A DNA stretch of 34,116 nucleotides. Origin: Methylobacterium indicum (GTDB lineage: Bacteria > Pseudomonadota > Alphaproteobacteria > Rhizobiales > Beijerinckiaceae). The stretch is taken from contig NZ_JTHF01000087.1 of the NCBI RefSeq assembly GCF_001043895.1, forward strand, positions 1-34,116. Direction: 5' to 3'. The position numbers and the translations under genes were made by a program. The notes under the pieces are model-generated. The model made no database searches, had not been told where the DNA came from, and was given only the letters and a program-made list of their open reading frames with translations. Below are positions 6,921 to 14,807 of this stretch, in pieces (position 1 is the first letter of the stretch; the number at the start of each line of letters is the position of its first letter).

Positions 6921-7954
6921 GCGGCCTCCCGCTCGGGCGCCGCCGCCGCGGCCGCAGCCTCACCGTCGCCGTTCCCCTCATCGTCGGCCTCGGGCGTCTC
7001 CGGGGCGAAGCCGTATGCCGCCGGCAGGCGGGCGAGCAGCCACTCGGCCGAGCGGCTGGCAAGGCCAGCGGCCGCCACGATGGCGCGGGGATCGCCGCGC
7101 AGCACCTCGAGCCACGAGGCGATGTAGTCGGCGTGGCGCACCGTCGGCACGATGCCGAGGCTGGCGCAGAGGTAGGCCGCCGAGATCTCGGCCACCAGCT
7201 CCTCGCGCGCGTAGCCCTCGCTGCCGAAGCGGCTGGTGAGGTCGCGGGCGAGACGGTGGGCCGCGCCCGTCGCGTGCGACAGTTCGTGAGCCGCGGTCCG
7301 GTGGAAGTTGATCGGCTCGTGGAAGGATTGCGGCGGCGGCAGCACGATCGCGTCGTCGGCCGGGCGGTAGAACGCCCGCTGGCCGCCGAGATGGATGGTC
7401 ACGCCGCTCGCCTGCATCAGCGCGCGGAAGCACGGCTCGATCAGGTCCTCGCGCGGCGGCGGCGGGGGGGCGTACAGGTCCTCCGGCAGGCCGTCGCACT
7501 GCGCGACGCTGAAGACCGTGTACTGCTTCAGGAACGGGATCGCGCGCGCCTCCTCGCCCGCCTGGCTGGCCCGCTCGCGCTCCCGGTCCGGGGTGAAGCG
7601 GTTGGCGTAGACGACCGGCGTGCCCTTCTCGCCGCGGCGGACGTTCCCCCCGAGGTCGAGGGCCTGGCGGAAGGTGAGCCAGCGCTGGGACGGGTAACCC
7701 GCCTCCAGGCCGGCCGACCACAGCAGCAGAACGTTGATCCCGGAATACGCCCGGCCGGTCTGCGCGTTGCGCGGCATCCCGACCGACGCGGCGCCCAGCA
7801 GATCGCCCCACGGCTGCACCCACGGCACCCGGCCCGCCTCGAGCTGGGCGATGATGGTGTCGGTGATGCGCTGGTAGAGGTCGACCCGCGGGCCTGGAGC
7901 AGCGTCGGCGCGGGCGGCAGCGGGTTTCCGGGACGAGGTGGGGCGGTGGGCCAT
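6917..7954 (-). CDS. ardC: ArdC-like antirestriction protein (ssDNA-binding + zincin)
   Basis: 345 aa. Residues about 25-160 match the ArdC N-terminal ssDNA-binding domain (YQRITDTIIAQLEAGRVPWV, then NAQTGRAYSGINVLLLW, RWLTFRQAL, GGNVRRGEKGTPVVY). Residues about 170-310 form a zincin-like metallopeptidase domain with HELSH at 223-227 (HExxH) and a downstream EELVAEISA segment providing the likely third ligand. The family coats incoming single-stranded DNA and counters restriction during conjugation; the peptidase role is less clear. Length is typical for the family. A leader repeat lies 27 nt upstream. It is the first gene of the minus-strand run reaching to 2538. The symbol refers to family likeness. 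Confidence 0.85.
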   Translation of the reverse strand: MAHRPTSSRKPAAARADAAPGPRVDLYQRITDTIIAQLEAGRVPWVQPWGDLLGAASVGMPRNAQTGRAYSGINVLLLWSAGLEAGYPSQRWLTFRQALDLGGNVRRGEKGTPVVYANRFTPDRERERASQAGEEARAIPFLKQYTVFSVAQCDGLPEDLYAPPPPPREDLIEPCFRALMQASGVTIHLGGQRAFYRPADDAIVLPPPQSFHEPINFHRTAAHELSHATGAAHRLARDLTSRFGSEGYAREELVAEISAAYLCASLGIVPTVRHADYIASWLEVLRGDPRAIVAAAGLASRSAEWLLARLPAAYGFAPETPEADDEGNGDGEAAAAAAAPEREAA

Positions 7955-7980
7955 GGCGGCGCTTTCTCGACGGGCGCCGG

Positions 7981-8042
7981 AGCCTCTCTCCGACCTGGTC
8001 TCCCGTCATCCCGGCGCAAGCCCCTCTCTGCCTCTGGTCCGG
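7981..8042 (-). promoter_or_regulatory. Conserved 5' leader repeat, copy 4
   Basis: This copy ends 27 nt before the ArdC-like start. In mRNA orientation it reads CCGGACCAGAGGCAGAGAGG, a GGGCTTGCGCC box, then CAGGTCGGAGAGAGG. Within this copy the purine-rich core occurs twice as direct repeats (GAGAGGGGCTT and GAGAGAGGCTC). Confidence 0.55.
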
Positions 8043-8253
8043 CGGCAGACGGGCAACGTGGCTGACCTAAGGTTCAGGGCAGACCCCTCGAACATCAACC
8101 TCAGGTAGCTGGTATGGGGGGATGGCGTCGCTTAATGATTGTATCGTGGCGGCAGGTGCGTACCCCGCCTCGTCTCGGAGCGACCGGATTCCGCGGCTGG
8201 TCGACGTCCCTGGCAGATGCGCTCCGCGGCGCAGCAGTTCGAGGAGCACGCCC

Positions 8254-8625
8254 GTGCGACACCCGACCCAAGCCGAGCCGTCGCTGGAGCAGCGCACCAT
8301 CGCGGCCCACCGCCTCTATCTCGCGGCCCTGATGCGGGTCGAGGCGCTGGAAGCGCTGGAGGCGCTGGAAGCCGCCGGGCACATCGCAATCGACCTGAGC
8401 GATCGTGACCGAGGCGCCATTCTCCTCGAGCACCGTGGGCGGTTCCAGGATCTCACCGACCTTGTGGACGAACTCGGCTACGTGCCGAAGGGCTTCGCCA
8501 AGCGATCCGAAATCGACCTCGAGCGGGCTCCGGCCCGCGAGGCCACTGCGCAGTGGGGCGGGCCGCGCCCGCAGCCACAGGCCCGCGCCGGGGCGCGGGC
8601 CGCACCGACCGTCAGGTCAGCTTGA
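8254..8625 (+). CDS. Unknown 123-aa protein with LEA repeat
   Basis: GTG at 8254 is preceded by GAGGAG at 7 nt, a better start than the in-frame ATG at 8122. The protein begins VRHPTQAEPSLEQRTIAAHR and carries a triple Leu-Glu-Ala repeat (about residues 29-37), encoded by nearly identical 9-bp units. A segment HRGRFQDLTDLVDELGYVPK follows, then a Pro/Ala/Arg-rich tail. It is the only plus-strand gene in this part of the block and its last 14 bp overlap the convergent gene at 8612. A GC-rich hairpin (8580-8601) sits in its 3' end. Function unknown. Confidence 0.65.
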   Translation: MRHPTQAEPSLEQRTIAAHRLYLAALMRVEALEALEALEAAGHIAIDLSDRDRGAILLEHRGRFQDLTDLVDELGYVPKGFAKRSEIDLERAPAREATAQWGGPRPQPQARAGARAAPTVRSA

Positions 8626-8860
8626 TCAGAGCTGCGAGCGCCCCGAACATCGCCACGAAACCGGCTGCGATCAGGCCGCCGAGCCGGACGGTCATCTGAA
8701 GCGTCTGAAGTTCCAGCGCGGTGCGCAGGTCCTCCTTCGTGACGAGGTCGACCATGATGAACTCCCGGGCCGCTGCGGCGTGAGCCTCGGCATGGTCCTG
8801 AGCGATGCCGGCCTCGCGCAGGGCCTTAGAGTATCCGAGCGTGTCGAAGGCGTAAGCCAT
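8612..8860 (-). CDS. DUF1640-like coiled-coil membrane protein
   Basis: 82 aa. The pattern AFDTLGYSKALREAGIAQDH, an Ala-rich helix, VTKEDLRTALELQTLQMTVR and a C-terminal membrane helix (LGGLIAAGFVAMFGALAALI, about residues 60-80) fits the DUF1640/CCDC90-like family. In bacteria these are small tail-anchored proteins, often on plasmids and prophages, with no established activity. The gene converges on the 8254 gene with a 14-bp overlap. A GC-rich hairpin lies upstream, between it and DUF736. Confidence 0.7.
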   Translation of the reverse strand: MAYAFDTLGYSKALREAGIAQDHAEAHAAAAREFIMVDLVTKEDLRTALELQTLQMTVRLGGLIAAGFVAMFGALAALIKLT

Positions 8861-8891
8861 GATCCCGTGTCTCCGTATGTCGCATGATCCG

Positions 8892-8913
8892 GCCCCGCCC
8901 GGTCGGGCGGGGC
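8892..8913 (-). terminator. GC-rich hairpin after DUF736
   Basis: GCCCCGCCCG and CGGGCGGGGC form a 10-bp stem with a 2-nt spacer (4-nt loop if the inner pair opens), just downstream of the DUF736 stop at 8930. No T-run follows, so termination strength is uncertain. Confidence 0.5.
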
Positions 8914-8929
8914 GGCAAGGGCCCCGGGC

Positions 8930-9292
8930 TCAGCCCTGGCGGCGCCGGCCGGGGCGGGCGCCCGCGGAGCGGTTCGGGCTGCGGTCCTCGGTGCGGGACC
9001 AGATCAGCGAGTGGGTCTTGCCGCCCTCGTCGGCGAAGAGGCGGGCGTAGAGCGCTGCCGGCAGGCTCGGGTCGTCGATCTTGACCGAGATGTACTCGCG
9101 CTCGCCCTTCGACACCTTGGCCCATCCGGCTCCGATCTCGGCCTTGCCGAGGTAGACGCGGTGGCTGGGAGCGTTCTCGTGGGTCCCGTCGTCCACCATC
9201 ACGATCGAGACCTTCTTGGCGTTGATCGTCAGGGTGGTGATGTCGCCGGTAAAGCCGGTGTCGGTCTGGGTGAAGGTGCCGATGGTCGCCAT
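8930..9292 (-). CDS. DUF736 family protein
   Basis: 120 aa from ATG 9292 with GAGG upstream. MATIGTFTQTDTGFTGDITT, then LTINAKKVSIV, RVYLGKAEIGAGWAK, YISVKIDDPSLPAALYARLF and SLIWSR follow the DUF736 pattern from end to end. The family is found on alphaproteobacterial conjugative plasmids and ICEs, usually close to ParB-like, ArdC and transfer genes. Its biochemical role is unknown. A basic tail (about residues 101-120) extends beyond the usual end. It supports reading 1-10 kb as a conjugative-element accessory region. Confidence 0.88.
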   Translation of the reverse strand: MATIGTFTQTDTGFTGDITTLTINAKKVSIVMVDDGTHENAPSHRVYLGKAEIGAGWAKVSKGEREYISVKIDDPSLPAALYARLFADEGGKTHSLIWSRTEDRSPNRSAGARPGRRRQG

Positions 9293-9937
9293 GTTCGTGA
9301 TCCTCGTCCGTTGCTCTTGGCCGCGCCCTTGCGGCCTCGATGGCGGTCGTCGAGCCGGAGGCGATCGGCGCCGCACCTGCTTTGCGGGCCGCAGCGGAGC
9401 GGAGGACGGCGGGGACCGGGTTTCTTGGTGCGCGAGGAGCCGCCTTGGCGGCGGGGAAGAAACCCGGGGCCCGCCGTTGCGGTGGTCCCGGGCGCCCCGG
9501 ATAGAAAACCGCCCATCACCGAGGCCACTGGGCTGCGGCCCGGCACGGACGCGCCGAACGGGTCCTGGCCGTCCGGCCCCCAGCACCTCGCCGCCTTGCC
9601 GCGATCGGCTTCAGGCACACCCGTTGCATCGACGCTCGATGATGCCGGGCGTGAGCGGGAGGCCGGCCCCATGCCGACGGGCCTGCCGCCTCCGCAACCT
9701 CGGCCGGGCACGACGTGGCTTCAGGATGGGCCCGGCGATCGTGAGAACGCGCGGCCTTTGCCGAGAGCCGTCCCTGGCACCGGTCCTCAACCCTGCCTTT
9801 GCAGATCGCGGACGGTGTTCACGGGCTCGCTGCCGGACCACCCCTCCGGGTGGGCGTTTCGCCCGACGGCCCGGCCGAGGTCCATGTCGCTGACTCTGCG
9901 GCTGCGAAGAGCTGACAAAGCTTCACAGGCTACCGGG
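9293..9937. other. Gene-poor GC-rich stretch
   Basis: About 645 bp with open frames on both strands but none with plausible composition, start or family match. It contains several small GC hairpins, for example GGGCG-TTT-CGCCC near 9853-9865 next to CCACCC/GGGTGG arms. It may be a decayed gene or the upstream region of DUF736. Nothing else is supportable. Confidence 0.5.
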
Positions 9938-10264
9938 TTAGTCGTGCGGCAGGCCGTACCGGAGCCGGTACTTGTCGAAGCTCAGACCGTGGGAGCGCAG
10001 ATGGCGCCGCAAGGTCCGGTATCTCTTGCCGTCGACGAAGGACACGAGTCCGTCCGGGTTGATCGATTTGCGGATCTGGGTCGGTGTCGCCTTGGGGAAG
10101 ACAGGATCGGCCGTCGCGGATCCCTGCTCGATCGACCTCAAGCCGCGATCAATGGCGACGATCAGGTCATCGATATCCGATCTCGGAATGAAATTGTGAG
10201 ATATGTAAGCGGTTGCAATGGCGCTTGTTAGCTCGATCCGCGATCTTAGCCGATCTCCTAGAGC
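9938..10264 (-). pseudogene. Decayed MucR-type regulator
   Basis: The minus frame reads LTSAIATAYISHNFIP (MucR N-terminal helix), then a linker, then LVSFVDGKRYRTLRRHLRSH and a GLSFDKYRLRYGLP ending. This is a recognisable Ros/MucR protein. Decay signs: the frame has no ATG or GTG upstream of the conserved N-terminus (only a TTG at 10141, inside the domain), the zinc Cys is replaced by Ser (SFVD), and the protein stops at once after GLPHD, where MucR proteins usually continue about 20-40 residues. Initiation at a rare codon cannot be excluded. It lies beside the truncated IS3 element, which may have contributed to its decay. Confidence 0.65.
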
Positions 10265-10349
10265 GTGTTATGTGTGTATCAGCATCGAAGCGGATCCCCA
10301 CCAAGAACTATACCTAAATCATTCATTGCACATCGAAAAAACACATTCT

Positions 10350-10387
10350 AAGCGGGGTCCAGATCGGCGCCGATCGGGACCCCGCTT
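10350..10387. repeat. 38-bp near-perfect palindrome
   Basis: Arms of 19 bp (starting AAGCGGGGTCC and ending GGACCCCGCTT) meet at the centre GATCGGC-GCCGATC with one mismatched pair. It lies in AT-rich sequence between the MucR relic and the IS3 remnant and is followed on the plus strand by an AT run ending in TTTTT. It could be a strong terminator or a protein-binding palindrome. Confidence 0.65.
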
Positions 10388-10458
10388 GGAATAATATTTT
10401 TGGTTTATAGTCAGAGAATTGATTCTGATCTAGTCTGGGGTCCCATTTCGGCGTCAGT

Positions 10459-10804
10459 CTACAGCCGAAGACACGACCCGTCTCCGTCCCACAGCCGTCC
10501 GCGTTTGGGCTGCTTGGCCGGAACCTTCAGCCCTTCGCGCCGCCAGATCCGCTCGACCCGCTTGTCGTTGACCAGCCAGCCGGCAGCCTTCAGCAGTGCC
10601 CCGATCTTCCGGTAGCCGTAGCGCCCATAGCGACGCGCCAGCGCGATCAGATCAGCAGTCAGCGCCGCCTCGTCATCCCTGCCCCGCGGCACCTTGCGCT
10701 GCGTCGAGCGATGCTGGCCAAGCGCCCGGCAGGCGCGGCGCTCGGAGACGTGCAGGACGTCCCGGACATGCTCGATGCAGGCGCGCCGGCGCGCGGGGCT
10801 CAGA
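10459..10804 (-). pseudogene. Truncated IS3-family transposase orfB
   Basis: The frame opens at LSPARRRACIEH, overlapping the orfA stop, and continues through RRACRALGQHRST, RRYGRYGYRKIGALLKAAGW and RIWRREGLKVPAKQPKRGRL. These are the conserved HTH_21-type N-terminal residues of IS3 orfB. It stops after GSCLRL, where intact proteins continue into the rve integrase domain with DDE residues. In complete elements this product is made by a -1 frameshift from orfA. Without the catalytic domain it is inactive. Confidence 0.8.
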
Positions 10805-11078
10805 AGTTTCCCCGGGCGGCCTCCTGCAGGATCAGCTTGTCGAGTGTGAGGTCCGCGATTGCCTTGCGCAGCCGCTGGTTCTCGGTCTCCAGCTCCTTCA
10901 TCCGGCGAACCTGGTCCGACTTCAGTCCACCGAACTCCTTGCGCCAGCGATAATACGTGACCTCGGTCACGCCGATACCCCGGATCGCGTCAGCCACGCT
11001 CTGCCCCTGCGAGACCAGCACGTCCACCTGCCGCAGCTTGGCCACGACCTCTTCCGGCTTGTGCTTCTTCGTTCCCAT
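10800..11078 (-). CDS. IS3-family transposase orfA
   Basis: 92 aa from ATG 11078 (MGTKKHKPEEVVAKLRQVDV). It has the IS3 orfA helix-turn-helix (VADAIRGIGVTEVTYYRWRK, about residues 27-46) and a leucine-zipper-like segment (MKELETENQRLRKAIADLTL). It ends ILQEAARGNF at the orfB overlap. The longer frame from 11108 adds ten unlikely residues. The protein probably still binds the IS ends, but its partner orfB is truncated. Confidence 0.85.
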   Translation of the reverse strand: MGTKKHKPEEVVAKLRQVDVLVSQGQSVADAIRGIGVTEVTYYRWRKEFGGLKSDQVRRMKELETENQRLRKAIADLTLDKLILQEAARGNF

Positions 11079-11107
11079 CGCGTCCGTCCTCCGTCGGCTC
11101 AAAGCCA

Positions 11108-11181
11108 TACTTCAGGGCGGACCACTCCAACGGGGGCTGACCAATACTTCAGGGCGGACCACTCCAACGGGGGCTGACCAG
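11108..11181. repeat. Tandem 37-bp duplication of the IS end
   Basis: Two consecutive 37-bp units (11108-11144, 11145-11181) differ only at the last base. Each contains TTCAGGGCGGACCACTCC and GGGGGCTGACCA, the terminal sequence of the IS in inverse orientation. Duplication by slippage or by a second transposition event would both fit. Confidence 0.85.
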
Positions 11182-11249
11182 GATTCGAGCCAATCGGAGG
11201 CATCCCGAAAAGCTTCTTTGAAACAGCAATTTAAGCGCGGAAAGGAAGT

Positions 11250-11297
11250 AGTGGTGCCGCAAGAGGGATTCGAACCCCCGACCCCCTCATTACGAAT
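11250..11297 (-). other. Left att repeat: tRNA-Thr(CGU) 3' half
   Basis: In minus orientation the 48 bp spell the anticodon-loop region (ATTCGTAATGAG), the T-arm (GGGGGTTCGAATCCCTC) and the acceptor 3' strand with CCA. The D-arm and the 5' acceptor strand are absent, so this is a remnant, not a functional tRNA. It differs from the right copy by one extra C in a C-run. Confidence 0.75.
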
Positions 11298-11324
11298 TCT
11301 CGAAGCATAGGGTTCAGGAGGCGT

Positions 11325-11446
11325 CAGTAAGCATCTTGAAGGACTCAAGATCTTGTAGATTCAAAGCCTTGCATGGTAGACCCGATAATCATAATATCGG
11401 GGGTATGCAGGACGGAGCGCCTTCCTGCTTACCAGGTGCTTACTAG
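11325..11446. promoter_or_regulatory. Left integrase arm-type sites
   Basis: TGCTTACCAG (11426-11435) and TGCTTACTAG (11437-11446) lie 11 bp apart, just upstream of the integrase start. An inverted, partial site CAGTAAGCA is at 11325-11333. The same paired 11-bp spacing recurs at 33376-33396 inside the right end. This is the expected pattern of arm-type sites of a P4-like integrase, and the sites could also let the integrase repress its own gene. Confidence 0.65.
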
Positions 11447-11456
11447 GATCAAGCTC

Positions 11457-12632
11457 TTGAAGTTCACCAGCCAGTCGGTCTCGGCCCTCAAGGCGCCGGC
11501 CGGGAAGTCCTATGCCCTGATCTTCGATGACGCGACGCCGGGCTTCGGCGTGAAGGTCAGCGAAGGCGGTTCGCGCCAGTGGGTCGTCCAGTATCGAGAC
11601 GGAGCCGGGAAAAGCCGGCGCACCACTCTCGGGCGGGTCGAGGTGATGCCGCTGCCGAAGGCGCGCGATGCCGCCCGCGACCTCCTTGCCCGGGTGCGGC
11701 TCGGCGACGACCCGCGAGCGGAGAAGGCTGCGGCCAAGGCGAAGCCCGTGGAGACCTTCGGCGAGCTGGTGCCGCGGTACATCGCACACGCCGAAGGCCG
11801 CCTCCGCCCGCGGAGCATCGAAGCGGCCAGGCAGCATCTGAACGGCCACTTCAAGGGATTGCACGGCAAGCCCATAACGGAGGTGAAGCGGGCCGACGTG
11901 GCGACGCAGCTCGCCGCGATCACCAAGGGGTCAGGGCCGCAGGCCGCCAACCGCGCCCGCGCGGTGCTGTCCGCGTTCTTTGCCTGGACGGTAGGGGAGG
12001 GGATAGCGGAAGCCAATCCGGTGTCGGGCTCGAACCGGCCGGCGCCGGCCAAGGCGCGCGAGCGGGTGCTGAGCGCCCCTGAGCTGGTGGCCGTGTGGAA
12101 GGCCTGCGAGGTCGACGATTTTGGCCGCATCGTCCGGCTCCTGATTCTGACGGGCGCGCGGCGGGAGGAGGTGGCCGCCCTCGCCTGGAGTGAGCTGGAC
12201 CTGCCGGCCGCGACTTGGACGCTGCCGGGTGCGCGGTCGAAGAACCACCGGGCGCATGATGTGCCGCTGTCCCGGGCGGCGCTCGACATCCTGGCCGACG
12301 TTCCCCACCGCGAGGGGAGGGACTTGCTGTTCGGGTTGAGGGCGAACGGCTTCTCGGGCTTCTCGAGGTGCAAGGCCCGGCTGGACACCCGCTCGAGCGT
12401 CACCGGCTGGACCCTCCACGACCTGCGCCGGACCGCTGCCACAGGCATGGCGGAGCTGGGCATTCTCCCACACGTGGTGGAGGCGGTGTTGAACCACGTC
12501 TCTGGCGCCCGGGCCGGCGTGGCTGGTGTTTACAACCGGGCATCCTACGCCGCTGAGAAGCGGGAGGCGCTGGACCTGTGGGCGGCGCACGTCGAGCAGC
12601 TGTGCCGGGAGGGCGAGCACAGGCATGCTTAG
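11457..12632 (+). CDS. int: P4-type tyrosine integrase
   Basis: 391 aa from TTG 11457 with AGGA upstream; the start LKFTSQSVSALKAPAGKSYA aligns with the usual beginning of P4-type integrases. The N-terminal DUF4102-like arm-binding domain (about 1-90) is followed by a core-binding SAM-like domain (about 98-190) and the catalytic domain. Catalytic residues visible: R235 (TGARREE), H321/R324 (HDLRRT), H347 (LNHVSG) and nucleophile Y359 (GVYNR). It should catalyse site-specific integration and excision at the tRNA-Thr 3' end. The TTG start and arm sites over the leader suggest low, self-limited expression. The alternative upstream start at 11373 would put the arm sites within the coding region. 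Confidence 0.92.
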   Translation: MKFTSQSVSALKAPAGKSYALIFDDATPGFGVKVSEGGSRQWVVQYRDGAGKSRRTTLGRVEVMPLPKARDAARDLLARVRLGDDPRAEKAAAKAKPVETFGELVPRYIAHAEGRLRPRSIEAARQHLNGHFKGLHGKPITEVKRADVATQLAAITKGSGPQAANRARAVLSAFFAWTVGEGIAEANPVSGSNRPAPAKARERVLSAPELVAVWKACEVDDFGRIVRLLILTGARREEVAALAWSELDLPAATWTLPGARSKNHRAHDVPLSRAALDILADVPHREGRDLLFGLRANGFSGFSRCKARLDTRSSVTGWTLHDLRRTAATGMAELGILPHVVEAVLNHVSGARAGVAGVYNRASYAAEKREALDLWAAHVEQLCREGEHRHA

Positions 12633-12687
12633 GGCTCGCCGTTTGCTGAAGCAGATTGACCGCCAAAGAAAAATTGTACCTGCGAAG

Positions 12688-13806
12688 CTAGCGTTTTTTG
12701 AATGTAAATGCCTTCCATTGTGGACTTAAGCTTAGAAGGGTGGCTGGGAATACATGTCGAAATTCCAGATTGTTTTGTCTAATAATCACAACGGGACGGC
12801 CGCTAATAATAGTTCGGCGGGCCTCGAAGGGCGTTGGATTAAGCGGGCTGCTGCCAAAAGCGTTGAGACGAGACATATTGTCTGCATCCCAGAATTCAAC
12901 AAAATCTTTCAATCTTGAAATAAATTTCTCGTAGTACTGATCGACGAGTTGAACAATGTCAACTGCTGCCCTTCTTGTTCTATTATCCATGCCGGCAATT
13001 AAATCTAGAGCCGCCTCTTCGTCGCCACTGAAATCAAAACTTGCCGCGGTTCTAATGGCGTCTTCCAGTTCAACCTTTGGGCGATAGTTGCTTAAAAGTG
13101 CGGTTGTACCAGCCAGGCGGCCAAATACAACGTCACGACTATCAATTTCGGAATTTCCACGGCCACCAAAGCCTGCTGGTCCATAATAATCCGATCTTGA
13201 AATGTCGTCGTCGCCTCGCAATATTTCAGCCAAACGCAGGACTGCGTTACCTTGCTCTTTGATCCCACGAAGTTGGTGCTGCACACCTGGGGCCCTCTTT
13301 TTAAATTTGCGGTAGAGTGTTGTCGCATCGTCGGCCGGACCACGCAATTTTTTTAAAATTTCGGTTTTCTCAGAAAGCAACGGCAGTGATGAAAGAAGAA
13401 AATCTTCCTCATTTTTCAGTTTCTGCTGTGCTTTATACTCTTTCTCGGCATCATCAGCGTGATCGGCGCAGCAGTGGCCGATGATTGCAGCTACGCGGTG
13501 TTCAGGAAGCCAAACTAAGTAGCCGTTTAAAAATCGATTTGGGGTACACATCGGGCAAGGAGCCCGGTCACCCTCTACTCTCTTTTTTTGATCGATCTTT
13601 ATGGGTCGAAGAATTCTGTAAGTCGCATCCTTCGGTATGCGCCCCCGGAAAAGGCCGTCACAAGTCTCGGGTGTCGCAGTTTTGCGGATGTGGTCGATGA
13701 CTTGCTCTTGAAAGTCTGGAAGAGGAGCGTCTCTAAAAATCCGGTAGGGGCGACCGAGAGGATCGTGAAGCGGTTGAAGCGGCGCTACCGCAGGCCCTGC
13801 TGCCAT
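12688..13806 (-). CDS. Unknown 372-aa protein with zinc-knuckle-like motif
   Basis: AGGAG lies 6 nt before ATG 13806. Residues about 83-118 contain CPMC, a tryptophan-rich stretch (LVWLPEHRVAAIIGHCCADH) and a CC-x-DH, a possible zinc-binding knuckle. A charged helical middle follows (EKEYKAQQKLKNEEDFLLSS) and then an alpha-helical C-terminal half with no recognised motif. Composition is clearly AT-richer than the flanking integrase and primase genes, suggesting separately acquired cargo. It converges on the integrase with a 55-bp gap. A defence or anti-defence role would be guesswork. Confidence 0.75.
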   Translation of the reverse strand: MAAGPAVAPLQPLHDPLGRPYRIFRDAPLPDFQEQVIDHIRKTATPETCDGLFRGRIPKDATYRILRPIKIDQKKRVEGDRAPCPMCTPNRFLNGYLVWLPEHRVAAIIGHCCADHADDAEKEYKAQQKLKNEEDFLLSSLPLLSEKTEILKKLRGPADDATTLYRKFKKRAPGVQHQLRGIKEQGNAVLRLAEILRGDDDISRSDYYGPAGFGGRGNSEIDSRDVVFGRLAGTTALLSNYRPKVELEDAIRTAASFDFSGDEEAALDLIAGMDNRTRRAAVDIVQLVDQYYEKFISRLKDFVEFWDADNMSRLNAFGSSPLNPTPFEARRTIISGRPVVIIRQNNLEFRHVFPATLLSLSPQWKAFTFKKR

Positions 13807-14051
13807 GAGATACTCCTGGAACGAAAGCGGAAAGTCGCGCTTTGTTCACGAGGGGCAAAAGGCGAACACCGAATCGCAAAAAACCGATGCGATTCAGGCT
13901 CGAGCGTTGAGCAAGCCTCTCAGCTCCTATATTTTGTGTCAATCCCCAAGAGAGATGTCCATATATCGTGTGGATAAGTGCTGGGGACGTGGCGCCTCTG
14001 GGTAGGGGCTAGGTCTGGGGCCTCGGTGCCGCGGCTAGGCGCACCTTGCCC

Positions 14052-14285
14052 CTACGCGCTGCCCACGTTGCGAACCTCACGGGTGGCCATCCAGCGGCGT
14101 AAATCACCGCGGCGGATGCCGATGCGGCGCGTGCTCAGGTAGATCACCCGAGGGCCGTCACCCGCCGCCATCTTGCGGCGCATGGTGGAGATCGAGACCC
14201 CAGCCTCGCGGCAGGCGTCGCGGAAGCTCACTACGACATCGTCGTGGAGCAGTTGGAGATTGCTGGTGCTCATGCCGAGCATCAT
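14052..14285 (-). CDS. AlpA/excisionase-like HTH protein
   Basis: 77 aa. SFRDACREAGVSISTMRRKM forms the helix-turn-helix, and GDGPRVIYLSTRRIGIRRGD followed by LRRWM is the beta-wing and last helix of the MerR-type AlpA/HTH_17 fold. ATG 14285 and ATG 14273 are both possible; neither has a strong ribosome site. In P4-like islands such proteins bind near att or control the integrase or primase operon. It is divergent from the next regulator across a 303-bp AT-rich gap, so it may regulate both directions. Confidence 0.7.
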   Translation of the reverse strand: MMLGMSTSNLQLLHDDVVVSFRDACREAGVSISTMRRKMAAGDGPRVIYLSTRRIGIRRGDLRRWMATREVRNVGSA

Positions 14286-14588
14286 GCACGGCCGAGTGGG
14301 AATTTCAGCAGAGTTATTTGCTTAGATATTACATTATCTATCTCTTTAATTTTCTTGACCCTCGAACACGCCCGTTGCTACCCCTTGGCCCTGCCTGAGG
14401 CGGCCGGAAGCCCTCTGACCTCATACCTGACCTGTCGCGTGACGGCTTCTCCGCCGAGTGCCTCGTTATGCGCCTAAAGCACAAAGCAATTCTCCAAAAC
14501 CTCCTAACTCTTATGAGGTCGCTTCTTGTCCTTCTCCATAGCAGCGCGCACCTTTGTGGCACGCAACGCGCCGCATGGTGGGAACTAG
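14286..14588. promoter_or_regulatory. Divergent regulatory gap
   Basis: About 300 bp between the two AlpA-like genes, with an AT-rich left half (14311-14350, including TTATTTGCTTAGATATTACA) and a more mixed right half. No palindrome or -35/-10 pair is clear enough to call. It probably holds both promoters. Confidence 0.4.
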
Positions 14589-14807
14589 ATGATGACAGAC
14601 AACAAGAATTACAGCGGAGAGGAGGCGCTCGGCGCTCTTGGTCTTCGCAGTTCCTACCTGACCCGTCGGGAGGCCAAGGCGGCCACGGGGTTCAGCATGG
14701 GCTTCATCGATCGGCACTTCCCCAAGGTGCGGCTCGGCGGGCGAGTCCTCATCCCCGTTGCGGCCCTCCAGCGTCTCCTGGCGGGTGAGGTGCGCGATGT
14801 CGCTTAG
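14589..14807 (+). CDS. AlpA-like HTH protein
   Basis: 72 aa with the pattern LTRREAKAATGFSMGFIDRH for the helix-turn-helix, then FPKVRLGGRVLIPVAALQRL for the wing, typical of AlpA/HTH_17 proteins. It starts the plus-strand replication operon; its last codons overlap the start of the next gene (14797). The start could be 14589 or the next codon. A role in activating the primase operon or in excision is inferred from position. Confidence 0.7.
   Translation: MMTDNKNYSGEEALGALGLRSSYLTRREAKAATGFSMGFIDRHFPKVRLGGRVLIPVAALQRLLAGEVRDVA

Larger units (their letters stand above)
10459..11181 (-). mobile_element. Truncated IS3-family insertion sequence
   Basis: OrfA is intact and orfB is cut after about 115 codons, losing the DDE catalytic part. 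The transposase-proximal end is present (TGGTCAGCCCCCG in minus orientation at about 11181) and its terminal 37 bp occur twice in tandem. The other end is missing. It is therefore non-autonomous and probably immobile. It abuts the left end of the tRNA-integrated island. Confidence 0.8.

Noticed and set aside
5851..7062. Long minus frame joining the 77-aa gene to upstream sequence
   Set aside because: Only the last 77 codons look coding; upstream it is an out-of-frame shadow of the 250-aa and ArdC-like genes.
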